From: Treponema sp. UBA4319
Lineage (GTDB): Bacteria; Spirochaetota; Spirochaetia; Treponematales; Treponemataceae
Length of the DNA stretch: 21,023 nucleotides
Direction of reading: 5' to 3'
NCBI GenBank assembly: GCA_002393865.1
Contig: DGUD01000031.1
Location: 1-21,023 of the forward strand
The first letter of the stretch is position 1. Each line of letters opens with the position of its first letter. A program made the position numbers and the translations under genes. Under the pieces are notes generated by a model that did no database searches, was not told the DNA's origin, and saw only the letters and a program-made list of their open reading frames with translations. Positions 8,134 to 16,150 of this stretch are shown one piece after another.

Positions 8134-9879
8134 TCACTGCCGGCGCATGACGGTAAATACGAACGCGAGCGCCGCCGCCTCCACAGCACCCAGCGCAATC
8201 ATGATGAGCACGCCCTTTGTGGCAGGCTTCTTTACCTGGATGCGGGAGATAAAGAGGAAGCCCATCACCGCAAGGAACACAAAGTACAGGAGCGTAAGAT
8301 CCGCGCTGCTAAAGATGTGCACCAGCAGGATTGTGGGGAACACGAGCGCCGAGCTGGTGACGGGGAGCCCGATGTATGTCTTGAGCACCCCGGCATTCTC
8401 ATCCCGCTGCCGCTCATCCTCAAGCACGTTGAAGTAGGCAAGGCGTATCATCGCCGCCAATGCATACAGGACAGCAATCATGGTGAGGATAATCTTTATG
8501 ACCGTAGATTTATCCGCATGGTGCAGGAATTTAAAGTCCGGGAAACTTGAGAATTCTATGCTGCTCCTCAACATGGCAATCCCGATGCAGGCGGGGAGCA
8601 CCCCGAAGGCGACCAGGTCGGAAAGCGAATCAATCTGGACGCCGAATTTCTTCATCCGTTCGGTCCTGTCCTTCTTTGTGCGCGCGACTTTTCCGTCAAA
8701 CGCATCGCACAGCCCGCAGAACATCAGGAAGAACATGCCCAGATACGGATGCCCGATGTCGTTCAGGCAGAGCATGATGCCCGTCGTGGCGGAAACCATG
8801 GAAAGGTAGGTGAGTATTACCGTATAGTCGTAAAAACCGATTACGAGTTTTCTTCCGTCATCTTTTTTAAACCGAATCATCATATACCCCAATAATACCG
8901 TAAAAATGCTGATGATGCTACAGGTATAGAAGGAAATCCCCCTGCCCAGAATGGCGAGGCCGTACGCCGCCTCCTCGCCAAGAAACATCCTGTAGCCAGA
9001 ATACATCATGAATTCGGAGATGCCCACCGCCCCCGGCACCGGGATAAAGTTCGAGCCCAGCACCACGTAGGTCTGGATGGCAAAGACCTTCAGCCCGTCG
9101 GAAAGCCCCCCGTGCATCGCGTAGTAGCAGAATACCGTCACAAGGATTTGTGATGCACGCTGCAGGAGGTTCAGCAGATAGCTCTTCAGCAGCAGCCGCT
9201 TCTTTCCCGCCAGCGTGACCACGCATTCGTTGTAGCGCTCAATCGCCGTGTCCATCCGTGCCCGGAATCTCTCCGCCGCGCTCCTGCAGTGGATGCGGCG
9301 CATGAGCGACACGACGATGTTCGCCATGCTCAGGAGCAGGCGCTGCTTTTTCAGGAGGAGTACAAAGAAGACGGCCAGCAGCACCATCATGAACACCCCA
9401 ATCAGTATCATCACCCTGCACGCCGTGTTGAATTCCATGAACAGACCAGGAAAGCAGACGATGGACAGGAGACCCAGCGTGATTATGGCAAAGGTGTACA
9501 TCGTGAGGTTCAGCAGCAGGGACACCGTGACGGCCTCTCCGGAAATTCCATCTTTGTGCATGAAGTACGCGCTGGCGGGCTGCCCGCCTGTGGCGGATGG
9601 CGTGATGGAAGAGAAGTAGATGTCCGCGGCAGCATAGAGGAAGCCCCGACGTTTTTTTGCGGGGTAGCCGAGGGTGCGCAGGATAAGCACCAGCGAGCGC
9701 CCCTCAAAGAAAATAAAGCCCAGCATGCACAGCGCCGCCGGAATGAGCCAGAGCGGAGACGCCGCCTGTATGTTCTGCCACAGCTCCTCCAGGGAAAGCC
9801 CGCTGTTGCAGAAGAGCGCGGACACAGTGAGCACGGACAAGCACAGCGTTATAACAGCCCACAGAACCTTTTTTTTCAT
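8134..9879 (-). CDS. pssA: Fusion of flippase-like membrane domain and CDP-diacylglycerol-serine O-phosphatidyltransferase
   Basis: The 581-residue membrane protein has two parts. Residues 1 to about 335 are an LPG_synthase_TM/UPF0104-type domain with about eight helices and the family blocks SSITPSATGGQP (about 90-101) and NFIPVPGAVGISEF (about 277-290). Residues about 350-581 are a CDP-alcohol phosphatidyltransferase with all motif residues in place: D392, D395, G396, A399, R400, G413, D417 and D421. Because phosphatidylserine decarboxylase follows directly, the second half most likely joins CDP-diacylglycerol to serine. The first half belongs to a family that includes the flippase part of MprF and may move a lipid across the membrane; this is inference. 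The ATG at 9879 lies 10 bases after a -10-like box. A short GKK/RFKKDD-type cytoplasmic linker joins the halves. Confidence 0.88.
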   Translation of the reverse strand: MKKKVLWAVITLCLSVLTVSALFCNSGLSLEELWQNIQAASPLWLIPAALCMLGFIFFEGRSLVLILRTLGYPAKKRRGFLYAAADIYFSSITPSATGGQPASAYFMHKDGISGEAVTVSLLLNLTMYTFAIITLGLLSIVCFPGLFMEFNTACRVMILIGVFMMVLLAVFFVLLLKKQRLLLSMANIVVSLMRRIHCRSAAERFRARMDTAIERYNECVVTLAGKKRLLLKSYLLNLLQRASQILVTVFCYYAMHGGLSDGLKVFAIQTYVVLGSNFIPVPGAVGISEFMMYSGYRMFLGEEAAYGLAILGRGISFYTCSIISIFTVLLGYMMIRFKKDDGRKLVIGFYDYTVILTYLSMVSATTGIMLCLNDIGHPYLGMFFLMFCGLCDAFDGKVARTKKDRTERMKKFGVQIDSLSDLVAFGVLPACIGIAMLRSSIEFSSFPDFKFLHHADKSTVIKIILTMIAVLYALAAMIRLAYFNVLEDERQRDENAGVLKTYIGLPVTSSALVFPTILLVHIFSSADLTLLYFVFLAVMGFLFISRIQVKKPATKGVLIMIALGAVEAAALAFVFTVMRRQ

Positions 9880-9889
9880 AGCCGCTGAG

Positions 9890-9900
9890 ATTCTAGCACA
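9890..9900 (-). promoter_or_regulatory. Extended -10 promoter of the phospholipid operon
   Basis: On the minus strand TGTGCTAGAAT gives an extended -10 pattern with TAGAAT at 9895-9890. The start codon follows 10 bases later with no Shine-Dalgarno sequence between, so the predicted leader is only about 3 or 4 bases. Confidence 0.4.
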
Positions 9901-9964
9901 TTTTGCGCCTATATGTACAGCTCGGCGGTCAAAACACAGGATATATTTAAATGTGCTTTCAGTT

Positions 9965-10339
9965 TTACAGGCTGCCGGAACCGGAGGAAAGGAGCGCGTC
10001 CTGCGCCTTCAGCATCGCACGAACGCTGGCGTGGGTGTAGCAGAGCGCCGTCCTGTTCATCTTGAGCAAGTCCGCCACGATGTCCTTGAGCATCTTGCTC
10101 TGATCCTGCGGAAGGCTGCCGCCAAAATGCCCGTCTACCCCCGTAACGAGGTACTCCACGCTGACGTTCAGGGACTTTGCGATGAGGACGGCAGCGTCGG
10201 CAGGCGGCATCGCAGCCCGCGCGCCAAGGTAGCAGTCCAGCGTCGATTTTGGGATACCCGTCCGCGCAGAAAGCTCTTTTACGGTAAGTCCCTGAAAATC
10301 CAGCTCGCTGCGGAGGTTTTGCCGAAAACTACTGTCCAT
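9965..10339 (-). CDS. XRE-family transcriptional regulator
   Basis: This 124-residue protein has an XRE-type helix-turn-helix at about residues 17-60 (TVKELSARTGIPKSTLDCYLG is the core), followed by SLNVSVEYLVTG and a helical C-terminal tail of about 50 residues. It probably represses or activates the divergent O-acyltransferase operon and itself. The evidence is location: it reads away from that operon, and the shared intergenic region holds overlapping promoters and inverted repeats that cover both -10 boxes. A second, shorter XRE protein at 16151-16366 shares the VSVEYLVTG segment, so the two are paralogues. The ligand or signal is unknown. Confidence 0.88.
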   Translation of the reverse strand: MDSSFRQNLRSELDFQGLTVKELSARTGIPKSTLDCYLGARAAMPPADAAVLIAKSLNVSVEYLVTGVDGHFGGSLPQDQSKMLKDIVADLLKMNRTALCYTHASVRAMLKAQDALLSSGSGSL

Positions 10340-10342
10340 GAC

Positions 10343-10432
10343 TGATACAATACCAAGATTTCAGTATCAAAAAGACTGTTTATATTGACAAGTTGTTATT
10401 TATCGCTATAAAATACTGACAAATCAGTATTT
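10343..10432. promoter_or_regulatory. Overlapping divergent promoters with operator-like repeats
   Basis: Plus strand: TTGACA (10385-10390), a 16-base spacer and TATAAA (10407-10412) drive the O-acyltransferase. Minus strand: TTGTCA (10391-10386), a 17-base spacer and GATACT (10368-10363) drive the regulator. The two -35 boxes overlap by five bases. A perfect repeat AAATACTGA (10411-10419), CAAA, TCAGTATTT (10424-10432) covers the downstream edge of the plus -10 box. A further TCAGTATC half-site (10361-10368) coincides with the minus -10 box, and TGATAC (10343-10348) pairs with GTATCA (10364-10369). The arrangement fits repression of both genes by the adjacent XRE protein. Confidence 0.65.
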
Positions 10433-10456
10433 CTACATATTCTTTAGGGAAAAGTC

Positions 10457-11914
10457 ATGGTCTTCAATTCGTTCAAATATCTCCTGTTCCTGCCGGTGCT
10501 GCTGCTGCTCTATTTTATCCTTCCTCAGAAGCTGCGGAACTGGTGGCTTTTGGCATGCAGCTGGTATTTCTACATGAGCTGGAACGCGCTGCACGGCATA
10601 CTGCTTTTGGGCTGCACCGCGGTCTCCTATGCCGGGGCGCGTCTCCTGCAGCGGGACGGCGGGGGCGCAAAAGGGCGGAAGGCGCTCTTTGTCCTGACGC
10701 TCTGCGTCCTGTTTGCGCCACTTGTCTTCTATAAATACAGCAATTTTCTGATGCAAAATGCGTTCCGGGCGCTGCGGCTCGTCGCGGGGCTTGCGGGGGC
10801 GGCCGGGATAGTGCCGCCTGCACCGGCCACCAGCTTCGCGCTCCCGGTGGGAATATCCTTCTTTACCTTTCAGGCGGCGGGCTACCTGACGGACGTATAC
10901 CGGAGGAATATCGTGGCGGAGCGGAATTTCTTCCGCTACGCGCTGTTCGTATCGTTTTTTCCGCAGCTGGTGGCGGGTCCCATAGAGCGGAGCGGCACCC
11001 TGCTGCGCCAGTTCGACACGCCCAAAAGCTTCGACTTTGAGCGGGCAAAAGACGCCGTGTTCATCATGCTGTGGGGATATTTCCTGAAGATGGTGCTTGC
11101 GGACAGGGCAGCCATATTCGTGAACAGCGCATACGCGCAGCCCTACGAGACGGAAGGCATGACGCTGCTCTTTGCCACCGTGTTCTTCGCGTTCCAGATT
11201 TACGGGGACTTCTACGGCTACTCGCTCATCGCCAAGGGCTCCGCCAAGCTGCTGGGCTTTGAGCTCACTGACAACTTCGCGAGCCCCTACGGCGCGCTCA
11301 ACGTGCAGGATTTCTGGCGCAGATGGCATATCTCGCTGAGCACGTGGTTCCGCGACTACGTGTACATCCCGCTGGGCGGCAGCAGATGCACGGCAGCACG
11401 GACAGCCCTGAATATCGTGCTCGTGATGGCGCTGAGCGGCCTGTGGCACGGCGCGGGCTGGCATTTCGTCGCGTGGGGGCTGCTGCACGGCATCCTGCAG
11501 GTTGCCGACAGGACAAGCGCGGACTTCCAGAAAAAACTGCCCGCGGCGCTGCGGCGGCTCGTCACGTTCTTCTGGGTGAATGTGGGCTGGTGCCTCTTCC
11601 GCTCCCCGTCGCTGCGGACGGCGGCAGACATCCTGCGCTCCATCGGGAGCTTCATCGCCAGGCACAAGCAGATCCACGACTTCTTCTATATGAAGCTTGA
11701 ATGGCCGGAGCTCAAGCTCCTGTACGCCAGCATCGCCCTGCTGCTTGCGGTCGATGCGCTCAACGAGCGGGGCATCTGCGTCCGCCGCTGCATCCAGAAA
11801 TGCGGCGCATCCGTGCAGGTGCTCGCGGTGGCGGCAGGCATCGTATTCATCGCAGCAACCGGCGTGTGGGGAGGAACATACAATGCGGCTGACTTTATCT
11901 ATTTCCAGTTTTAA
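10457..11914 (+). CDS. MBOAT family membrane O-acyltransferase (AlgI/DltB-like)
   Basis: This 485-residue multi-pass membrane protein is an MBOAT acyltransferase of the AlgI/PatA/DltB type, which moves acyl groups across the membrane for O-acetylation of exported polysaccharides. The conserved blocks are DFWRRWHISLSTWFRDYVYIPLGG (shown here only as its ends: DFWRRWH at about 285-291 and YIPLGG at 303-308) and LSGLWHGAGWH, in which His331 corresponds to the catalytic histidine. AGGGA lies 7 bases upstream of the ATG. The SGNH-like gene overlaps its last 32 bases, so translation is coupled. The two genes resemble AlgI/AlgJ-X and DltB/DltD pairs. The polymer that is modified is unknown; envelope glycan or lipid-linked sugar is likely. 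Confidence 0.9.
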   Translation: MVFNSFKYLLFLPVLLLLYFILPQKLRNWWLLACSWYFYMSWNALHGILLLGCTAVSYAGARLLQRDGGGAKGRKALFVLTLCVLFAPLVFYKYSNFLMQNAFRALRLVAGLAGAAGIVPPAPATSFALPVGISFFTFQAAGYLTDVYRRNIVAERNFFRYALFVSFFPQLVAGPIERSGTLLRQFDTPKSFDFERAKDAVFIMLWGYFLKMVLADRAAIFVNSAYAQPYETEGMTLLFATVFFAFQIYGDFYGYSLIAKGSAKLLGFELTDNFASPYGALNVQDFWRRWHISLSTWFRDYVYIPLGGSRCTAARTALNIVLVMALSGLWHGAGWHFVAWGLLHGILQVADRTSADFQKKLPAALRRLVTFFWVNVGWCLFRSPSLRTAADILRSIGSFIARHKQIHDFFYMKLEWPELKLLYASIALLLAVDALNERGICVRRCIQKCGASVQVLAVAAGIVFIAATGVWGGTYNAADFIYFQF

Positions 11915-13202
11915 GAGAGGCGCGGCCGCCGTACTTACGGCAGCCCTCGCGCTAGGCGGCATATACGTGCATTCGCGGGTGGTTGATCCGCAGGATATAA
12001 ATAGCGACAAAAGCACATTTTTTGACAGGAAAAACTATGACGTATTGTTTTTCGGCACGAGCCATGTCGGCAGGACGATAATACCGCCCCAGCTGTACCG
12101 GGACTACGGCATCACGTCGTACAACCTTGGCACCAACGGCCAGGAGCTATACCTCACCTATTACATCCTGCGGGATGCCGTCCGCTACCACAAGCCCAGA
12201 CTCGCAGTGCTCGACGTCTACAGCTGCCGCCTCGATTACCCGGATGAGGACGAAGCGACAGAGAGGGCAAGATTCCACTCAATCTTCGACAACTTCCCCC
12301 TCTCGCGGAACAAGGCGCGTGCCGCAAACGTACTGTGCGGCAGCGACAATAAGAAAAACGAGCTGCTCGTTCCGTACTCGGTCTACCACAACAGGTGGAA
12401 GGCATGCGCTTTTCCCTTCCGCCGCCTGTGGAACGAGCACGCCTTTTCTGACAAAAACCAATCCTCCGGATTCCAGCCACAATTTACCATAGCAAAAGAT
12501 GTAGAAGCATACGAGTCCATGCGCCGCATAAGCCCGGAGGAATACCTTGCCGACGAGGACACGGACGGCATCGCCTATATACGGCGCTTCGTCACCTTCT
12601 GCACGGAGAGCGGCATCCAGCCGCTTCTCGTGTACCTGCCGCCCGCCAGCGGCGTCCTGCAGCAGAGAGAGGCGAATTCCATACGGCGCATCGCGGCAGA
12701 TATGCAGGTGCCCTACTACAACTTCCTCCCGGACGAGGCGCGCATCATAGACAGCCGCACGGATTTCCAGAACTGCCGGATAGGAGAGGAGAACCCGGAG
12801 CGAGACTCGATGGACAACGGCAACTGCCACCTGAACCTGTCCGGCGCGCAGAAGATGACGGACTGCCTCGGCAGCATCCTCCGCAGGGACTTTGCGCTGC
12901 CGGATCACCGCGGCGGTCGCGACAGCGCGGCATGGGAGGCTGATTACGAGAAATATCGCACATTTATTCATAGTAAAATAAGCAACATCAACAATCTGGA
13001 CATCCTGCTGATGGCGTGCAGCTTTGAGGGGCTCCACACAACGCTGTACACCGCCCCCGGCATGGAATTCGACGACGTGCAGCAGCGCCTCATCGACCAG
13101 CTGGAAGGCCGCATCGCTGTCATCCGGGAATACGACGGCTATGCCCGCGTCATCGTCACCGACGAACGCACGGGCAGCATAGTGGCAGACACCAGCTTCT
13201 AG
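11883..13202 (+). CDS. SGNH-hydrolase-like envelope protein, partner of the MBOAT acyltransferase
   Basis: The ATG at 11883 is chosen because GGAGG at about 11871-11875 precedes it by 7 bases; a longer in-frame start deep inside the acyltransferase gene is not credible. The 439-residue product has an N-terminal membrane anchor or signal (about residues 12-30), then VLFFGTSHVGRT with the putative nucleophile Ser60. The conserved CHLNLSGAQKMT block has His316. In SGNH enzymes the acid sits three residues before this histidine. Here that position is Gly313, and the nearest aspartate is Asp311, so the triad may be shifted or incomplete. By analogy with AlgX/AlgJ and DltD, it should act outside the membrane, transferring the acyl group supplied by the MBOAT protein. 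Confidence 0.8.
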   Translation: MRLTLSISSFKRGAAAVLTAALALGGIYVHSRVVDPQDINSDKSTFFDRKNYDVLFFGTSHVGRTIIPPQLYRDYGITSYNLGTNGQELYLTYYILRDAVRYHKPRLAVLDVYSCRLDYPDEDEATERARFHSIFDNFPLSRNKARAANVLCGSDNKKNELLVPYSVYHNRWKACAFPFRRLWNEHAFSDKNQSSGFQPQFTIAKDVEAYESMRRISPEEYLADEDTDGIAYIRRFVTFCTESGIQPLLVYLPPASGVLQQREANSIRRIAADMQVPYYNFLPDEARIIDSRTDFQNCRIGEENPERDSMDNGNCHLNLSGAQKMTDCLGSILRRDFALPDHRGGRDSAAWEADYEKYRTFIHSKISNINNLDILLMACSFEGLHTTLYTAPGMEFDDVQQRLIDQLEGRIAVIREYDGYARVIVTDERTGSIVADTSF

Positions 13203-13656
13203 CAGACATGCCGCACAGGAAGGAGGGGAGGGCGGCAGAAAAAGCTTGGGCACGCAGAGGGGAAAGCTCCCTGCGCAGTCCGCGGAGAGCACACATACAA
13301 AATTTCATCTGTATAAATGTATAGCGTGCACATTTTTACCCACAATACCCCCGTATACACAAAAAATACCCGGACACAAAGGCGTGCAGCGCTTGCAAGG
13401 CGATACAGCCCGTATCAAAAACCGCCTTACAGCAACGCTTTCCGGAAACCGGCGGCTTCCTCCCATGCATTGCACCGTTTCAGACCGAAGCCTCGCAAGA
13501 ACGCGGCTCCCAAAACTGCTCACCCGCCGCAACCAGCGGGGTATGATTCGCTCTTATCTGACACCTTCTTATGCATCACTATGCAAGGCTACGGCCTGCC
13601 CGCACCCTGCGCTGCCGCCCTTCCGCGCGAAGCAGCTCTTTTTTGTGACAAAACAC
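13203..13656. other. Intergenic region without a convincing gene
   Basis: About 450 bases separate the O-acylation operon from the ATPase promoter. Open frames exist on both strands, but their translations are rich in Pro/Arg/Ser, have no ribosome site and show no family resemblance. Near the right end, GCTGC (13609-13613 region) and GCAGC (about 13632-13636) could form a short stem followed by a run of T residues, a weak terminator candidate for the upstream operon. Nothing else is supported. Confidence 0.4.
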
Positions 13657-13686
13657 TTGCTTTTTTCCCATGAATAAGCATATAAT
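13657..13686 (+). promoter_or_regulatory. Promoter of the DUF4143 ATPase gene
   Basis: TTGCTT (13657-13662), an 18-base spacer and a perfect TATAAT (13681-13686) lie immediately before the ATG at 13693. Only 6 bases separate the -10 box from the start codon and no Shine-Dalgarno sequence is present, so the mRNA should begin at the start codon. Confidence 0.6.
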
Positions 13687-13692
13687 AATACC

Positions 13693-15063
13693 ATGCAAAG
13701 AATTCATCAGCTGGCACAGCTACAGGCGTGGAAGGCTTCCACGGACAGAAAACCGCTCGTCATCTTTGGCGCGCGGCACATCGGCAAAACCCACAGCGTA
13801 CTCCAGTTCGGCAAGCAGGCCTACGAGAACGTCGTCTACTGCAACTTCGAGGGGGAGACGGCGCTCGCGGAGCTGTTCAGGGACGGCGCGTCCCCGGAGA
13901 GCATCGTCGCCTCGCTCCGCCTCCTTAAAAACACATATATTGAAGAAGAACGGACGCTCATCATCTTTGACGAGATACAAGCCTGCGAGCCAGCCCTCGC
14001 ATTCCTCAGGGAATTCAGCACGCAGGGAAACGGCTACCACATCATCGCCACGGCAAGCCTGCCCAACATGGCGCTCGGCAGCAGCGGCAAAACCATCGCG
14101 GCCGGTACCGACGAAATCCTCCACTTCTACCCGATGGCACACAAAGTCAACGTCATGCAGTTCTTCCCCATGGGCTTTGACGAATTCCTGCTGGCCTGCG
14201 GTGAGGACGAGCTGCTCAAAAGCATAGCGGAGCACGCCGTCGCGGCATCCCCGCTGGAGAACGCCCAGCACCGGAGAGCCGTGGAGCTCTACCGCACGTT
14301 CCTTGCGGTCGGCGGCTACCCGCAGGTCGTCAGCACCTACCGGGAGACCGGGGACTTCAACCTTGTCCGCGCGGCGCAGAACGACATCGCCAACGCGTAC
14401 ATCGCCGACATAGCGCGCTACGCGAGCCCGGCCGAAACCGCCAGAAGCATGGCCGTCTACAACAGCATCATCCCCCAGCTGGAGAAGAAAAACACAAAAT
14501 TCCAGTATTCCGTCATAAAGGCGGGCGGACGGGCAAAGGAATACGAGGTGTCGCTCGCATGGCTGGAGCGGGCCGCCGCCGTGCTCCCCTGCACGCTCAT
14601 AACGGAAGGCAAATACCCCGCCGACATCTACGAATCCCCGGAATCATTCAAGCTCTACTATTCCGACGTCGGGCTGCTCTCCATGCGGATGTCGGCAAAC
14701 CCAGACGCCATCATCCACGGCACCATGCTCCCCGGAAAAACCGAGGCCATGCTTGCCGAAAACTACGTGGCGCAGGAGCTGAGCGGCATGGGCAAAAAGC
14801 CTTTCTACTGGACAAGCGGGAACGTCGCGGAGCTAGACTTCGTGTTCCCCGACGAGCACGCGCAGAGCATTATCCCGATAGAGACAAAGGATGCGGAGAA
14901 CTCAAAGGCAAAAAGCCTCCGCGAGTATATCCGAGCCTACGCCCCGGCCTATGCAATCCGTTCCTCCTGCCAGAATTTCAGCCCCGAAGAACAAGGCGTG
15001 CGGACTATCCCCCTCTACGCCCTGTTCACGCTCCGGGAGGCATCACAAGGAAAGGAAGGATAA
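13693..15063 (+). CDS. AAA ATPase with C-terminal DUF4143 domain
   Basis: This 456-residue protein belongs to the AAA_14/DUF4143 ATPases, widespread and of unknown physiological role. Walker A is GARHIGKT (residues 26-33, usually GARQVGKT in the family) and Walker B is LIIFDE with Asp93-Glu94. The C-terminal domain holds a nuclease-like D...ExK pattern: Asp382, Glu397, Lys399 in ELDFVF and PIETK. It probably binds and hydrolyses ATP; nuclease activity is unproven for the family. The gene has its own promoter and lies 72 bases upstream of the DNA alkylation repair gene. Base composition matches the GC-rich neighbours, unlike the second ATPase at 16476-17879. Confidence 0.85.
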   Translation: MQRIHQLAQLQAWKASTDRKPLVIFGARHIGKTHSVLQFGKQAYENVVYCNFEGETALAELFRDGASPESIVASLRLLKNTYIEEERTLIIFDEIQACEPALAFLREFSTQGNGYHIIATASLPNMALGSSGKTIAAGTDEILHFYPMAHKVNVMQFFPMGFDEFLLACGEDELLKSIAEHAVAASPLENAQHRRAVELYRTFLAVGGYPQVVSTYRETGDFNLVRAAQNDIANAYIADIARYASPAETARSMAVYNSIIPQLEKKNTKFQYSVIKAGGRAKEYEVSLAWLERAAAVLPCTLITEGKYPADIYESPESFKLYYSDVGLLSMRMSANPDAIIHGTMLPGKTEAMLAENYVAQELSGMGKKPFYWTSGNVAELDFVFPDEHAQSIIPIETKDAENSKAKSLREYIRAYAPAYAIRSSCQNFSPEEQGVRTIPLYALFTLREASQGKEG

Positions 15064-15080
15064 AGAGCTATCGCAAAAAA

Positions 15081-15094
15081 AACGAACGTTCGTT
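15081..15094. repeat. Perfect 14-base palindrome before the alkylation repair gene
   Basis: AACGAACGTTCGTT is identical to its reverse complement and lies 41 bases before the ATG of the AlkD-type gene. It is flanked by GCTAT and ATAGC arms further out (about 15068 and 15105). Size and symmetry suit a dimeric repressor, for example of the TetR family. On the minus strand it is followed by a T run, so a weak terminator cannot be excluded. Confidence 0.4.
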
Positions 15095-15135
15095 AGCAGC
15101 AATAGCGCACAATTCCTCCGGAAAAAGGACAGCCC

Positions 15136-15816
15136 ATGACACTATACGACAAACTAATCGGCTATCAGGACTTGCACTACCGCGATTTCCAGGCGAATCT
15201 CGTCCCGAACATCCCGAAGGACACGATGATTGGCGTGCGCACCCCCGATATGCGGAGAATCGCAAAAGAGCTGTCCGGCACGGACGAGGCCGCCGCGTTC
15301 CTGCAATCGCTGCCGCACGCATATTTCGAGGAGAACCTCGTCCACTTTTTCCTGCTTGCGCAGATAAAGGATTTTGAAGCCTGCGTAGCCGCAGTGGAGA
15401 CATTCCTGCCATACATCGACTGCTGGCCGGTGTGTGACCAGGCAAGCCCCAAAGTGTTCAAAAAGAACCATGCGGCGCTTCTTCCCTATATCAAGAAATG
15501 GATAGCGAGCGGCCATGTGTATACCGCCCGATTCGGGATACGCATGCTCATGAACGAGTTTTTAGGAGAAGATTTCCGGAGCGAATATCTGGAGCTGGTC
15601 GCCAGCAAAAAAGAGGACGACTACTACCTCAAAATGATGGTTGCCTGGTACTTTGCCACCGCCCTTGCAAAGCAGTACGACGCAAGCATCGTCTACATCG
15701 AGCGGCACCGCCTTGAGACATGGACCCACAACAAGGCAATTCAGAAAGCAAGCGAAAGCTACAGGGTCACGGACGAGCACAAAGCTTACCTGCGGACGCT
15801 GCGGGCTACGCGGTGA
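15136..15816 (+). CDS. AlkD-type DNA alkylation repair protein
   Basis: This 226-residue, all-helical HEAT-repeat protein fits the DNA alkylation repair (AlkC/AlkD superfamily) group; AlkD removes bulky or charged alkylated bases such as 3-methyladenine and 7-methylguanine. The segment DCWPVCDQ gives Trp97 and Asp101 with the same spacing as the catalytic Trp109/Asp113 of Bacillus AlkD. YYLKMMVAWYFATALAK and TWTHNKAIQKASES near the C-terminus are typical of the family, and Trp196 may be the third aromatic of the DNA-facing cleft. AAAGGA lies about 6 bases before the ATG. The protein is cytoplasmic. Length matches the usual 220-240 residues. A minus-strand tRNA terminator lies past its stop. 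Confidence 0.9.
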   Translation: MTLYDKLIGYQDLHYRDFQANLVPNIPKDTMIGVRTPDMRRIAKELSGTDEAAAFLQSLPHAYFEENLVHFFLLAQIKDFEACVAAVETFLPYIDCWPVCDQASPKVFKKNHAALLPYIKKWIASGHVYTARFGIRMLMNEFLGEDFRSEYLELVASKKEDDYYLKMMVAWYFATALAKQYDASIVYIERHRLETWTHNKAIQKASESYRVTDEHKAYLRTLRATR

Positions 15817-15888
15817 CGCCCCCGCCACTGCCACGCACGGCAGCTTTCCCACCGGCAGGCCCCCCCCACCCCTCACCCACACAGGAAG

Positions 15889-15925
15889 AAAAAAAAGCCG
15901 CTGGCTGCTTACACCAACGGCTTTT
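15889..15925 (-). terminator. Rho-independent terminator of the tRNA gene, probably bidirectional
   Basis: AAAAGCCGCTGG (15893-15904) pairs with CCAACGGCTTTT (15914-15925) through 12 bases with one wobble pair and a 9-base loop. On the minus strand the stem is followed by eight T residues in total (15896-15889, half of them in the stem). The stem begins one base after the tRNA 3' end. It can also stop the plus-strand AlkD transcript, though the T run on that side is shorter. Confidence 0.8.
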
Positions 15926-15926
15926 C

Positions 15927-16000
<74 letters not shown>

Positions 16001-16027
16001 GCTGCGGACACCCGCAAAGTATGCGCA

Positions 16028-16057
16028 ATTATAGCAAAATTCAGCGACACAGGTCAA
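16028..16057 (-). promoter_or_regulatory. Promoter of the tRNA-Ile2 gene
   Basis: On the minus strand TTGACC (16057-16052), an 18-base spacer and a perfect TATAAT (16033-16028) lie upstream of the tRNA. Transcription would begin about 20 bases before the mature 5' end at 16000. Confidence 0.7.
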
Positions 16058-16150
16058 TGCCTTTTCTAGAAAACAAGCATCGCCCTCTCCTTTAGCAAAC
16101 AAAAGCGAACAAATGCAGTTTTAGTACATTTTTAACCGCGTATATATGTA

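Noticed and set aside
10433..12016. Minus-strand open frame of 527 codons opposite the MBOAT gene
   Set aside because: Antisense shadow; the translation is Arg/Pro/Ala/His-rich and crosses the plus-strand promoter and both start codons.
13246..13677. 143-codon plus-strand frame before the DUF4143 ATPase
   Set aside because: Composition is unlike neighbouring proteins, there is no properly spaced ribosome site, and it runs through the ATPase promoter.
15081..15094. LexA (SOS) box before the repair gene
   Set aside because: GAAC and GTTC are directly adjacent rather than separated by four bases as in the Gram-positive type box.
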